Source: Gammaproteobacteria bacterium
Lineage (GTDB): Bacteria > Pseudomonadota > Gammaproteobacteria > SZUA-152
Direction: 5' to 3'
Length of the DNA stretch: 64,000 bases
Assembly: GCA_029882975.1 (NCBI GenBank)
Contig: JAOUJW010000005.1
Span: 62,001-126,000 of the forward strand
In this document: in pieces, positions 36,141 to 44,105 of the stretch
Layout: the number at the start of each line of letters is the position of its first letter
Position numbering within the stretch: the stretch's first letter is position 1
Notes under the pieces: generated by a model
Database searches by the model: none
What the model saw: only the letters and a program-made list of their open reading frames with translations
Told to the model about the DNA's origin: nothing
Position numbers and translations under genes: made by a program

Positions 36141-37898
36141 TTACTGGATTAACTCGTAAGCACCGTAGTCAATGGAAACACCAGAAGGACGGGCTTGACC
36201 TGTAAAGTCTTTTCGTATATCAATGCCGTATAGAGACTGAAAAATTTCATATACATCAATTGCTCGACTGGAAGTCGGGTCTTGTGCCGGGGAGCCTTGC
36301 GACAGACGCAAGTTCGGCGGTGTTGCGTCCGGATCTTGGAATAATGGATCAGCATTTAAGCACTCATTAACGCATTGCCCTGTATCAGCTATGAAACTAT
36401 CAATGTTGTCGTAATACTTGTTCGAATCCCACCGAAACCTCGCAATTCCACTTGGATTGTAAAACAGCAAATTATCTAACTGTGCTGCACCGCTTCGACC
36501 GCCGAGAAAAGCACTTACAAAATAGTCGCTATCATCTATACCGGATATAATATTACCGGAAATAGTCGCCGGTCCATCGAAAACCAAGCTGATTCCTCCG
36601 CGGGTATTATAAATAGTATTGTCCGCTATAAATCTTTGCATAACTCCACCCCAAAGCGAGATTCCAACACCGGGACGCCAAAAGATATTGGGGTCATAAG
36701 CATAGCCGGGTTCCGGGTGAATGTTGTGAATCAAATTACCGACTATGTATGCTCTATTTTGCTCAAATCCGGGAGATGTATCGGATTGGCGAATTCCAAA
36801 ATTAGAATCGGACAAGTTGTTAAAAATAATCCAGAGGTTATTCGGTCCGTATTGATATCCGATACCATCGCCCATCCCTCCTCCATACTGGCGATGACTG
36901 TGAGACATATTTTGAGACATAATCACATCACTGGATTGTTTTGACCAAAATCCCGCTTGACGATTTTCATACGCCAGATTTTTTCCAATGTAAATATGGT
37001 GCAAATACTGATAGCTGTTGGGCCAGTTTCCGGCAACCACCTGAACACCATTTCCACTGATATGATAGAACGTGTTATTAAGAATCCAAACATTGAACTC
37101 CTCAGTAGAGGCGTTACGTCCGGCTACATTTGGGGCAATACCGTGAAAGTCTTCGTCCAATGCATTTTGCCAAACTCCCAGTTCTCGGAATACATTATTG
37201 TATATAAACACATCATGAATCGTTCCTCCCGTATTGGGCGTGATTCCTATGCCTGAGGTGTGGCTTACGTAACGGCGATTTTGGATATAAGAGTCCCGAA
37301 TAGTGACGTGATGGCTGTTCATGCCAATGATAGCGATCGCACCACCGTCTCCGCCGTTGAAGTCCAGGTGTTCCATAAAAAGATAAGTCGCATCTTCAAC
37401 GGTAAACTGCCCGGTTATCGTCGGCAAATTGTCCCTATTTTCTCCCTTGAGCCAGCACGGTGCTTGGGCCGTACACTGAAACCTCAGTCGGTATCTATCA
37501 ACAAAACCGCTGCCACCCAATTCAATATAACTGCCTGCTGTAATTGGGTTGGGTGGAAAACTGGTCCTCGGCAAATTAGGGGTGCCATATGGGTTGTTGC
37601 TATCTGTTGCAGCTGCATGGCTCGGGTCAATAAAATAGTAACTCTCTGTTGCCTCGTTGGGCCAACCGGCAGGTCGGGAGGGGCTGGGTTCCTTGATGGG
37701 GTCTATACTCCAATCAACAGGGGGTATCCCGATCGGATAGACGTATTCCCCGTTTCCTCCAACTTCTGTAGTACATTCCGGGTTCACCACAGTACCTACA
37801 TTGTTGCACGAAGAATCTGTTGTCGGAGAATGGTTACTATTACTACTGCAAGAGAGTGCCAATAGGCAGAAAATTGCGCTGGTAATATAAGCTTTCAT
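36141..37898 (-). CDS. Right-handed beta-helix lipoprotein-like protein
   Basis: 585 residues from the chosen ATG. MKAYITSAIFCLLALSC resembles a lipoprotein signal, although the lipobox A-L-S-C is imperfect. The body (about 150-520) has repeated short beta-helix turns with N-N-x-F/I and HHVTIRDSYIQN, as in parallel beta-helix repeat proteins. Such folds usually bind or cleave polysaccharides or serve as surface proteins; no catalytic signature is visible. AGGA lies twelve bases before the ATG. An earlier in-frame ATG at 37958 has a charged, non-signal extension. Confidence 0.7.
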   Translation of the reverse strand: MKAYITSAIFCLLALSCSSNSNHSPTTDSSCNNVGTVVNPECTTEVGGNGEYVYPIGIPPVDWSIDPIKEPSPSRPAGWPNEATESYYFIDPSHAAATDSNNPYGTPNLPRTSFPPNPITAGSYIELGGSGFVDRYRLRFQCTAQAPCWLKGENRDNLPTITGQFTVEDATYLFMEHLDFNGGDGGAIAIIGMNSHHVTIRDSYIQNRRYVSHTSGIGITPNTGGTIHDVFIYNNVFRELGVWQNALDEDFHGIAPNVAGRNASTEEFNVWILNNTFYHISGNGVQVVAGNWPNSYQYLHHIYIGKNLAYENRQAGFWSKQSSDVIMSQNMSHSHRQYGGGMGDGIGYQYGPNNLWIIFNNLSDSNFGIRQSDTSPGFEQNRAYIVGNLIHNIHPEPGYAYDPNIFWRPGVGISLWGGVMQRFIADNTIYNTRGGISLVFDGPATISGNIISGIDDSDYFVSAFLGGRSGAAQLDNLLFYNPSGIARFRWDSNKYYDNIDSFIADTGQCVNECLNADPLFQDPDATPPNLRLSQGSPAQDPTSSRAIDVYEIFQSLYGIDIRKDFTGQARPSGVSIDYGAYELIQ

Positions 37899-38028
37899 TT
37901 TCTTTATCCTATGGTTCCGAGTGTGATAGCTGCATTGCCGATCAGTGAAGTTATGCAATACCGCTTATGTGGATTTTACCCTCAAAATAATACCATAATC
38001 AATGTTCTTAAGTGTTTTCTCAGGGGCA

Positions 38029-39288
38029 TCACTTACGGTCCAAACCCGTACAATTAGCATAGTAACTCACCGTTGCCGGCCAATCAGAAAATATACCTCG
38101 AATTCCTACTTTTTTTGTCAGCACGTCCAGAACCGCAAGACTGTCTCCATCTGTACTGATGGCATCGTTAATAGATTGATAAAACCACCCTCCTCCATGG
38201 TTCAATGAACCGGATCGTTCCAATACCCAAGGTATGATGTCCAAGCCGGCTTTTTTTGCTTCCAGTGCGTACGTGGACGGAACAATTTGTTTGTTGCCGT
38301 CTAATGTTAAAAGCATCCATAAAGGTGGAGCAATAATATGCACTCCAGACGCGGCTATTTCGACCATGCGTGGTTTCCATGTTGTTGCATCGTTACTATT
38401 GAATGTCGCTTGCAAAAAACGGCCGTCCAGAAATACCACTTGTTTAGCATAGTCCGGCTCGGCCTTTAGCCAATATTGTATATCTTCGCTGAAGAAGGAT
38501 TGCAGGTAGACCCTATCAGGACTAACACCGGCCATTTTATATTCGGTGACCAGTTTTTGGGCATAGGCTTCTTTCGTGAAACCATCGAAAGGCATATCCA
38601 CTTCAGGATGTTTCAGTTCAGGGATCATTTTTACGTCCAAAGATTTGAATAACTCAATGCTTTCTCGATGTGACATCAAAGTAGCTGTACCCGTATATTG
38701 AACAGGGGCTTGAGGGTCGCCTTTCAAATACTCACGAACTGTTTTTGCTTGAGGATTGGAATGATCCATCTTTCCTTGTAGAGATTTAAACTCTGCCAGC
38801 GTCAGCTCACTGGTGCAACATTTTGCGTCCGCGGGGCTTAACAATTTTCCGGAGGCATCAAAAGCAGCCGGTGTAAATTCTTGCCGGCATTTTTTAGCTA
38901 AAGGTGTGGCCAAAATGTTGGTAGTCGTGTGCAAATCACATTGTGAGTGGCGACAAACCAGTTCTTTGTCTCTAGTAAAAGTGACGTCGCACTCTATGAT
39001 TCCAGCTCCCATTGTTGTCGCTGCCAAATACGATTCACGAGTGTGTTCAGGTATTCCCATCGGGGCACCTCGATGAGAAATGGAGAACTCTGTTTTTTTT
39101 AGTACCTCCTCCAGTTGTTCACCACAGTTCTGCATTCTGTTGTGTAGTTCACCGGGTTTCATTTGAGACACCAGGTATTTCGGTCTGGAAATCCACCAAT
39201 CTGAATCTTGACTCAAATTATTCACGCTGGAACAGGCTATCAAAGTGGTTGTAGCTGCCAAAGAAAGAACCGGCTTATATGCTTTCAT
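38029..39288 (-). CDS. Glycerophosphodiester phosphodiesterase-like lipoprotein
   Basis: 419 residues. The N-terminal MKAYKPVLSLAATTTLIAC has a lipobox L-I-A-C with Cys19. The catalytic region has ISHRGAPMGIPEHTRESYLAATTMGAGIIECDVTFTRDKELVCRHSQC, that is the H-R-G, E-x-T, E-x-D and H residues of the family, plus VKMIPELKHPE later. It should hydrolyse glycerophosphodiesters at the envelope. A Cys-rich insertion (CQVCC-like, around 150-170) is unusual. It is the first of two minus-strand lipoprotein genes. Confidence 0.85.
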   Translation of the reverse strand: MKAYKPVLSLAATTTLIACSSVNNLSQDSDWWISRPKYLVSQMKPGELHNRMQNCGEQLEEVLKKTEFSISHRGAPMGIPEHTRESYLAATTMGAGIIECDVTFTRDKELVCRHSQCDLHTTTNILATPLAKKCRQEFTPAAFDASGKLLSPADAKCCTSELTLAEFKSLQGKMDHSNPQAKTVREYLKGDPQAPVQYTGTATLMSHRESIELFKSLDVKMIPELKHPEVDMPFDGFTKEAYAQKLVTEYKMAGVSPDRVYLQSFFSEDIQYWLKAEPDYAKQVVFLDGRFLQATFNSNDATTWKPRMVEIAASGVHIIAPPLWMLLTLDGNKQIVPSTYALEAKKAGLDIIPWVLERSGSLNHGGGWFYQSINDAISTDGDSLAVLDVLTKKVGIRGIFSDWPATVSYYANCTGLDRK

Positions 39289-39360
39289 GCAGAGTCCTGT
39301 AACCTAGCTATCAGACCCTGATATTAAACCCGATTAACTCCCAAGGTCTATACTGCTTTT

Positions 39361-39374
39361 ATTGTCTAGACAAT
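39361..39374. promoter_or_regulatory. Perfect palindrome ATTGTCTAGACAAT
   Basis: A 14-base palindrome about 73-86 bases upstream of the glycerophosphodiesterase start. Candidate operator of that gene. Confidence 0.4.
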
Positions 39375-39426
39375 TTTCGGTAAGGGTTGATACCGGGGTT
39401 TTGTGGTTGAAATTAAATCTGGATTG

Positions 39427-39454
39427 AAAAAGTCTGTTAGATGAATTACAGACT
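39427..39454 (-). terminator. Intrinsic terminator of the hybrid kinase gene
   Basis: On the minus strand AGTCTGT and ACAGACT (39448-39454 and 39431-39437) pair perfectly around a 10-base loop and are followed by TTTTC, 47 bases after the kinase stop. Confidence 0.7.
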
Positions 39455-39501
39455 GTCCTCTGGAACAGAGAGCAAGGATAGGAGCGCATTGAAGATATAA
39501 A

Positions 39502-42213
39502 TTATGCTACGTGATCTTGGTCTCCGAACATTTCGTTGAGAATCGCGAGTAACTGGTTCATTTTGACCGGTTTGCTGAGGTAGTGTTTAAAACCGGCTTT
39601 CAAACCTCTTTCTACGTCCGCCGGCATTGCATCAGCGGACAGAGCAATTACGGGAATTTCGCAAGTAGTTTCATCTTCCTGCAATTCTTTAAGGATGTCA
39701 TAACCGCTCCTGCCGGGAAGGTGTATGTCCAAAATTATAACATCGGGATTTTCCTCTCTGACCCGCTTTAACCCGTCGTCAGCATTGACTGCGGATATTA
39801 TCCGAATGTTGCTCTTTTTCTTAAAAATAGCTTCTACTACTTTCAAATTGGCTATATTGTCTTCAACATACAAAATAGTTTTTGCACCGGGTAATAATCG
39901 AGTTGTAGATTTTTCCTGTTGTTGAGTTTCAAGTATTTGATCATCTGCCGGAAGTTCTACATAAAAAGAGGACCCATGACTGATCTTGGATTCAACGCCA
40001 ATCGTGCCGTCCATTATTTCCACAAGTTGTTTACTGAGAGCCATTCCTATCCCTGTGCCGTCTATGCCGCTATGTTCCGCGCCCAGGCGATTGAAAGGGG
40101 TGAACATCTCCTTGAGTTTATCTTCTGCAATACCAATGCCTGTGTCGGATACGGTTATTCGAACATTATTTTTGGGAGTAATTTTAGCGGCTACTTTAAT
40201 TGACCCTCCAAGTTTGTTGTATTTGGCTGCATTGGACAAGAGGTTTATAAGGATCTGATTCAAGCGAGTTGAATCCGCTTTCACAAAGATATCCGAATCC
40301 ACGGCAAGCTTTACTGTGATTTGTTTTTCTCCGATCAGAGGCTGAACAATTGTCAGCGCTTCTTGAACAGACTTAAGCAGAACGACAGATTCTACATTTG
40401 CAGTGAGTGTCCCGGCTTCAATTCGGGACAGATCCAGCAATTCCGTAATCAATACCAGCAGATGTTCTCCTGCATTGTAGATTTCTTCAATATAGGAAAT
40501 ATGTTCCTGTTCCAAATCGTCAGCGATCAAAACCTGGGAAAAGCCCAGTATTGCGTTTAGTGGAGTTCTAAGTTCGTGAGACATTCGAGAAAGGAATTCG
40601 TTTTTCGCCTGACTGGCTTTTTCAGCAATGTCTCTAGCTTCCTCCAAATCCGCAGTACGCACCTTTACTTCGTGTTCCAGGTGATTTTGATAGCGGGCAA
40701 GTTCTTGCTCAGCCTGTTTTTTGTCTGTTATGTCTCTTTGTATGGCGAGCCATACTTCACCATGTATTGGGTGAGTGAATGTGGAAACAGAGGTGGATAC
40801 CCAGAGTATATTTCCTCTTCTTGTACTGTTTTTTACCTCTCCGGTCCATTGGCCTTTTTGCTTCAGGTCACTTTGCATCAGGCGGGCTTCCTGTTTTAAA
40901 ACGCTGAATTTGAAAAAATCCATACCCACCATTTCACCTGGCTCATAACCATACATTCTTTCTGCGCCGGCGTTGGTGTATAAAACTCGGTTATCGTCAG
41001 AGTTAACCAGAAAGACCGCTTCTGTCATTTGCTCCAACATTCTGGCCTGCAGCCTGATGTCGTCTTCCACGGTGGCCTGATGGCTAATACGCTGGTGATT
41101 ATAGCGTTCAGGTATATGCGGCTCAATTAAACCGAATTTTTCAATGAGTTTGAAATGGCCCTCTCTGTCACACCGCGATAAAAATGTATTGACGCGGGCA
41201 TGGTGATGGACAGGATTCATTTGTACCATCCCCTGAGGGGCAGCAACGCGAATGTGTTTCAGGGCTTCAACCAAGTCTTCGGGGTTTAAACTACCAGCCA
41301 TATTGGCGGCTTTTGCGAACGCTTTCACGCAAACATAGGTGCCCTCACCAAAATTGGTGAGAATACCATTTCCACCAGGCCAGATTCCGTCAACATGAGG
41401 TAGTTTTTCCAGGCGTTTAAGATAGTCTTGGTTTTCGGCAGTATCCACCGTCATAAAATAAGTATTAGTGGAATAAAATCCCTCACGAACCTCAGGGCTT
41501 AGTATGCTGGCCATCATTTCATCGTAATGCCCCATAACCACTGCTATTTTTTCCTTCAACCCTCGTTGAGTAAAACGGGTTAACAATTCCACCTGGTCAG
41601 AACCGGCAAAATAGGGTACAAAAACATCGGGTTGGGTAGCTTCCACATGATCTAAGAGGGACTCAATATCCGCCGGAGAGACACCTATGGGTAAATATTC
41701 TTCACCCACGATTTCACCCTTGGCGTGATGCAATGCTAATTTGCCGGCATCAATGGAACCTCTTGGCCACTCGTAGTTATTACCCGCAAAAAACATTTTG
41801 GGTCCAAAATGCTCGCGCATATAGGGAATCATTTTATGTATCTGCTGATTGGGTAAGGCGGCAAAATGGAAAAAATATCGGCTTAAAATGCTGCCCTCGT
41901 AGAAGGAGAAATTCAGTAGCGGTGTTTTCTGTGGTTCGGCTACCCGGTAGGCCACAGCAATACGAGAATTTGATAACAAATTGCCTATAATTGCGCTGCA
42001 CTGTTTGTCCACCAGTTTCGTCGCGGCTTTCACAGCGCTTTCCGGCAGGCTGCCGTCATCTTCTACTAACAGTTCCAGGGGTTTACCCAATACACCACCC
42101 GCCTCATTTACTTCCTGACAGGCCACCAGCCCCGCATTGTGAATTTCGGATCCGTAGATTTCCACAAGTCCGGTCAATGGGGGCATTAATCCGAGCTTTA
42201 CTGTTTTACTCAT
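39502..42213 (-). CDS. Hybrid histidine kinase with cytoplasmic amide/urea-type binding domain
   Basis: 903 residues from the chosen ATG. Residues about 1-370 form a type 1 periplasmic-binding-protein domain of the AmiC/urea/short-chain amide type (VKLGLMPPLTGLVEIYGSEIHNAGLVACQEVNEAGGVLGKPLELLVEDDGS). There is no signal peptide and no membrane helix, so it is cytoplasmic. Then PAS (about 395-500), a coiled coil, HisKA (SHELRTPLNAILGFSQ), HATPase (LLSNAAKYN, DTGIGI) and a C-terminal receiver (VIILDIHLP, LSADAM, SKPV). It should autophosphorylate in response to a small amide-like ligand. The upstream in-frame start at 42246 is less likely; AGGA precedes the chosen ATG. Confidence 0.9.
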   Translation of the reverse strand: MSKTVKLGLMPPLTGLVEIYGSEIHNAGLVACQEVNEAGGVLGKPLELLVEDDGSLPESAVKAATKLVDKQCSAIIGNLLSNSRIAVAYRVAEPQKTPLLNFSFYEGSILSRYFFHFAALPNQQIHKMIPYMREHFGPKMFFAGNNYEWPRGSIDAGKLALHHAKGEIVGEEYLPIGVSPADIESLLDHVEATQPDVFVPYFAGSDQVELLTRFTQRGLKEKIAVVMGHYDEMMASILSPEVREGFYSTNTYFMTVDTAENQDYLKRLEKLPHVDGIWPGGNGILTNFGEGTYVCVKAFAKAANMAGSLNPEDLVEALKHIRVAAPQGMVQMNPVHHHARVNTFLSRCDREGHFKLIEKFGLIEPHIPERYNHQRISHQATVEDDIRLQARMLEQMTEAVFLVNSDDNRVLYTNAGAERMYGYEPGEMVGMDFFKFSVLKQEARLMQSDLKQKGQWTGEVKNSTRRGNILWVSTSVSTFTHPIHGEVWLAIQRDITDKKQAEQELARYQNHLEHEVKVRTADLEEARDIAEKASQAKNEFLSRMSHELRTPLNAILGFSQVLIADDLEQEHISYIEEIYNAGEHLLVLITELLDLSRIEAGTLTANVESVVLLKSVQEALTIVQPLIGEKQITVKLAVDSDIFVKADSTRLNQILINLLSNAAKYNKLGGSIKVAAKITPKNNVRITVSDTGIGIAEDKLKEMFTPFNRLGAEHSGIDGTGIGMALSKQLVEIMDGTIGVESKISHGSSFYVELPADDQILETQQQEKSTTRLLPGAKTILYVEDNIANLKVVEAIFKKKSNIRIISAVNADDGLKRVREENPDVIILDIHLPGRSGYDILKELQEDETTCEIPVIALSADAMPADVERGLKAGFKHYLSKPVKMNQLLAILNEMFGDQDHVA

Positions 42214-42398
42214 AGTGTATCCTGTGTCTATGTGAGGTCCGTGCACCGAAAAAAGTTTTGTGCTGATTCTTTTAACGGTACATAGTAGCTAGATACTAAG
42301 TGGAAAAATGTTAAATATTAATTACATTTTACAAGTTTTACCTGGAATTAACTTTGTGTAGTGTGTCACATTTTCGATATTTATTAGATACAAACAAT

Positions 42399-42417
42399 GC
42401 GCACTCTTTTGGTGCGC
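42399..42417 (-). terminator. GC-rich hairpin after the 42456-42884 gene
   Basis: GCGCAC (42399-42404) and GTGCGC (42412-42417) pair perfectly around a 7-base loop; on the minus strand ATTGTTTGT follows. Probable end of the operon of the 42-50 kb genes, though the U-run is imperfect. Confidence 0.45.
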
Positions 42418-42455
42418 GGCTCATTATTTAATTAGCTGCCCTGGGAGGAAACTGC

Positions 42456-42884
42456 TTACTTTCTTTCAGACTGGTTACATAAAAAAGGTAATAACTGATC
42501 AATTTGAGGTGATTTGAGTTTTTTCCATCTTGGCGATACATACGCCTGTCCGTCCCACTTCAGGGTCACCAGATGCAGTTCATCGCTACGCGGAGCGTAA
42601 ATTAAGTTGTGTTTCTGTGCCAATTGCTGTTTGAAAAGAGATGGGTTTATTTCACCATTATGTTCCACTACCACTACTTTATCAGGCGATAGTGTTTTGT
42701 AGCGCTCCAAGTATATTTCTGTGGCCAGCTGGGGTATCGCATCGGTAACACTGGTAGCGTCACCCAAATCCGAAAATAAGAGTACAACTTTGTCAGGCAG
42801 TTCTAAAATGGTTAAGCCACATTCTTTGTTTTCAATACCTTGTCCTTTAAAACGATAAATCTCGCTCTGTACCTGTGCTGTCAT
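42456..42884 (-). CDS. Uncharacterised protein at the end of the VWA/MoxR operon
   Basis: 142 residues, no signal peptide or membrane helix, not recognised by me. It shows TILELPDKVVLLFSDLGDATSVTDAIPQLATEIYLERY and VVVVEHNGEINPSLFKQQLAQ, alternating beta-alpha in look, and ends in QLLPFLCNQ. Spacing to the VWA gene upstream is 30 bases, same strand, and a candidate terminator follows it, so it is likely co-transcribed as the sixth gene. Whether it belongs to the conserved system is unknown. Confidence 0.65.
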   Translation of the reverse strand: MTAQVQSEIYRFKGQGIENKECGLTILELPDKVVLLFSDLGDATSVTDAIPQLATEIYLERYKTLSPDKVVVVEHNGEINPSLFKQQLAQKHNLIYAPRSDELHLVTLKWDGQAYVSPRWKKLKSPQIDQLLPFLCNQSERK

Positions 42885-42914
42885 TTTTAACTCACTTTTT
42901 GGTATATGGGCGTG

Positions 42915-44105
42915 TTAACTTCTTGCGCTCTCTTCACGCGTTAGCACTATGCCCTCTGATGCAGCCCACTCGTGCATGTCTCTTTTGGAAATGGCTGCAG
43001 CCATCAGATCCGGAAACTTATCCGGGGTGCAGGCAAAGGTGGGTATGCCCATGTTTGAAAACACTGCCGCCATGCTGTGATCGTAAAAGGAAGCACCGTC
43101 ATCGCTTAATGCTAAAAGGGTAATGACCTGTACACCGGCCAGCACCAGATTGGAGACGCGTTGAACCATTTCCTTGGCATTTCCCCCCTCGTATAAATCG
43201 CTGATAAGAATAAAAATAGTATCATCGGGGCGTTGAACCAACCCCTGGCTGTAAGCAATAGCACGATTGATATCCGTACCGCCACCCAGTTGTACCCCGA
43301 ATAACAAATCCACCGGGTCATCGTGCAGCTCTTCACTTAGGTCAACAACGGCTGTATCAAACACCACCATACTGGTGCTCAGCGCCGGCATAGACGCCAT
43401 GACTGCAGCAAATATACCGGAATACACAACGGAAGTAGCCATGGAGCCGCTTTGGTCTATACACAGCACCACATCCTTAAGAGATGATCGCTTTCGGCCA
43501 AAACCAATCTTAATCTCAGGAACAATGGTTTTATAATCCGGTAAATAATTCTTAATATTAGCACGTATAGTTCGGTGCCAGTCGATCTCCTTTAACCTCG
43601 GTCGGCGATTACGAATGGAACGGTTCAAGGCCCCGTTGACTGCAGTTTGCATTGGTTGTTGCAAACGTTGCAAAAGTTCGTCAACCACCTTGGTGACCAC
43701 TTGGCGCGCAGTATCTTTGGTTTTGGCGGGTATGACATTTTTCAGTGAAATTAAGGTGGCGACCAAGTGCACGTCCGCTTCCACGGCTTCCAGAATTTCC
43801 GGCTCCAACAGTAGCTGATCCAAGCCCAATCGCTCAATGGCGTCCTGCTGCATCACTCGAACCACTGACGAGGGAAAAAATTGGCGGATATCACCCAACC
43901 AGCGGGCGACACTGGGTGCAGAGGCTCCTAAACCTCCACGCCCACGCTTACCCATACCTCCTCCGTCACTGTCCTCTCCGCCATACACGGCACGAAGACA
44001 GCGATCCATAGCCAAATCATCACCCTGCAGGGCATTTGCCATTGCTCCGGACTCACCCTCGCCTAAGATTAGGCGCCAGCGGCGTTCCCGTTCAGCCTGA
44101 TCCAT
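42915..44105 (-). CDS. VWA-domain protein of the SWIM-DUF5691-MoxR-DUF5682 set
   Basis: 396 residues. A helical N-terminal half (about 1-200) precedes a VWA domain with an intact metal site: VLCIDQSGSM (D-x-S-x-S), LGGGTDINRAI and LISDLYEGG. VWA domains paired with MoxR ATPases are known to act as adaptors presenting targets to the AAA+ ring. The ATG at 44105 has GGAGG six bases upstream; the TTG at 44111 lies within that region. The start overlaps the DUF5682 stop by 14 bases. No membrane helix. Confidence 0.88.
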   Translation of the reverse strand: MDQAERERRWRLILGEGESGAMANALQGDDLAMDRCLRAVYGGEDSDGGGMGKRGRGGLGASAPSVARWLGDIRQFFPSSVVRVMQQDAIERLGLDQLLLEPEILEAVEADVHLVATLISLKNVIPAKTKDTARQVVTKVVDELLQRLQQPMQTAVNGALNRSIRNRRPRLKEIDWHRTIRANIKNYLPDYKTIVPEIKIGFGRKRSSLKDVVLCIDQSGSMATSVVYSGIFAAVMASMPALSTSMVVFDTAVVDLSEELHDDPVDLLFGVQLGGGTDINRAIAYSQGLVQRPDDTIFILISDLYEGGNAKEMVQRVSNLVLAGVQVITLLALSDDGASFYDHSMAAVFSNMGIPTFACTPDKFPDLMAAAISKRDMHEWAASEGIVLTREESARS

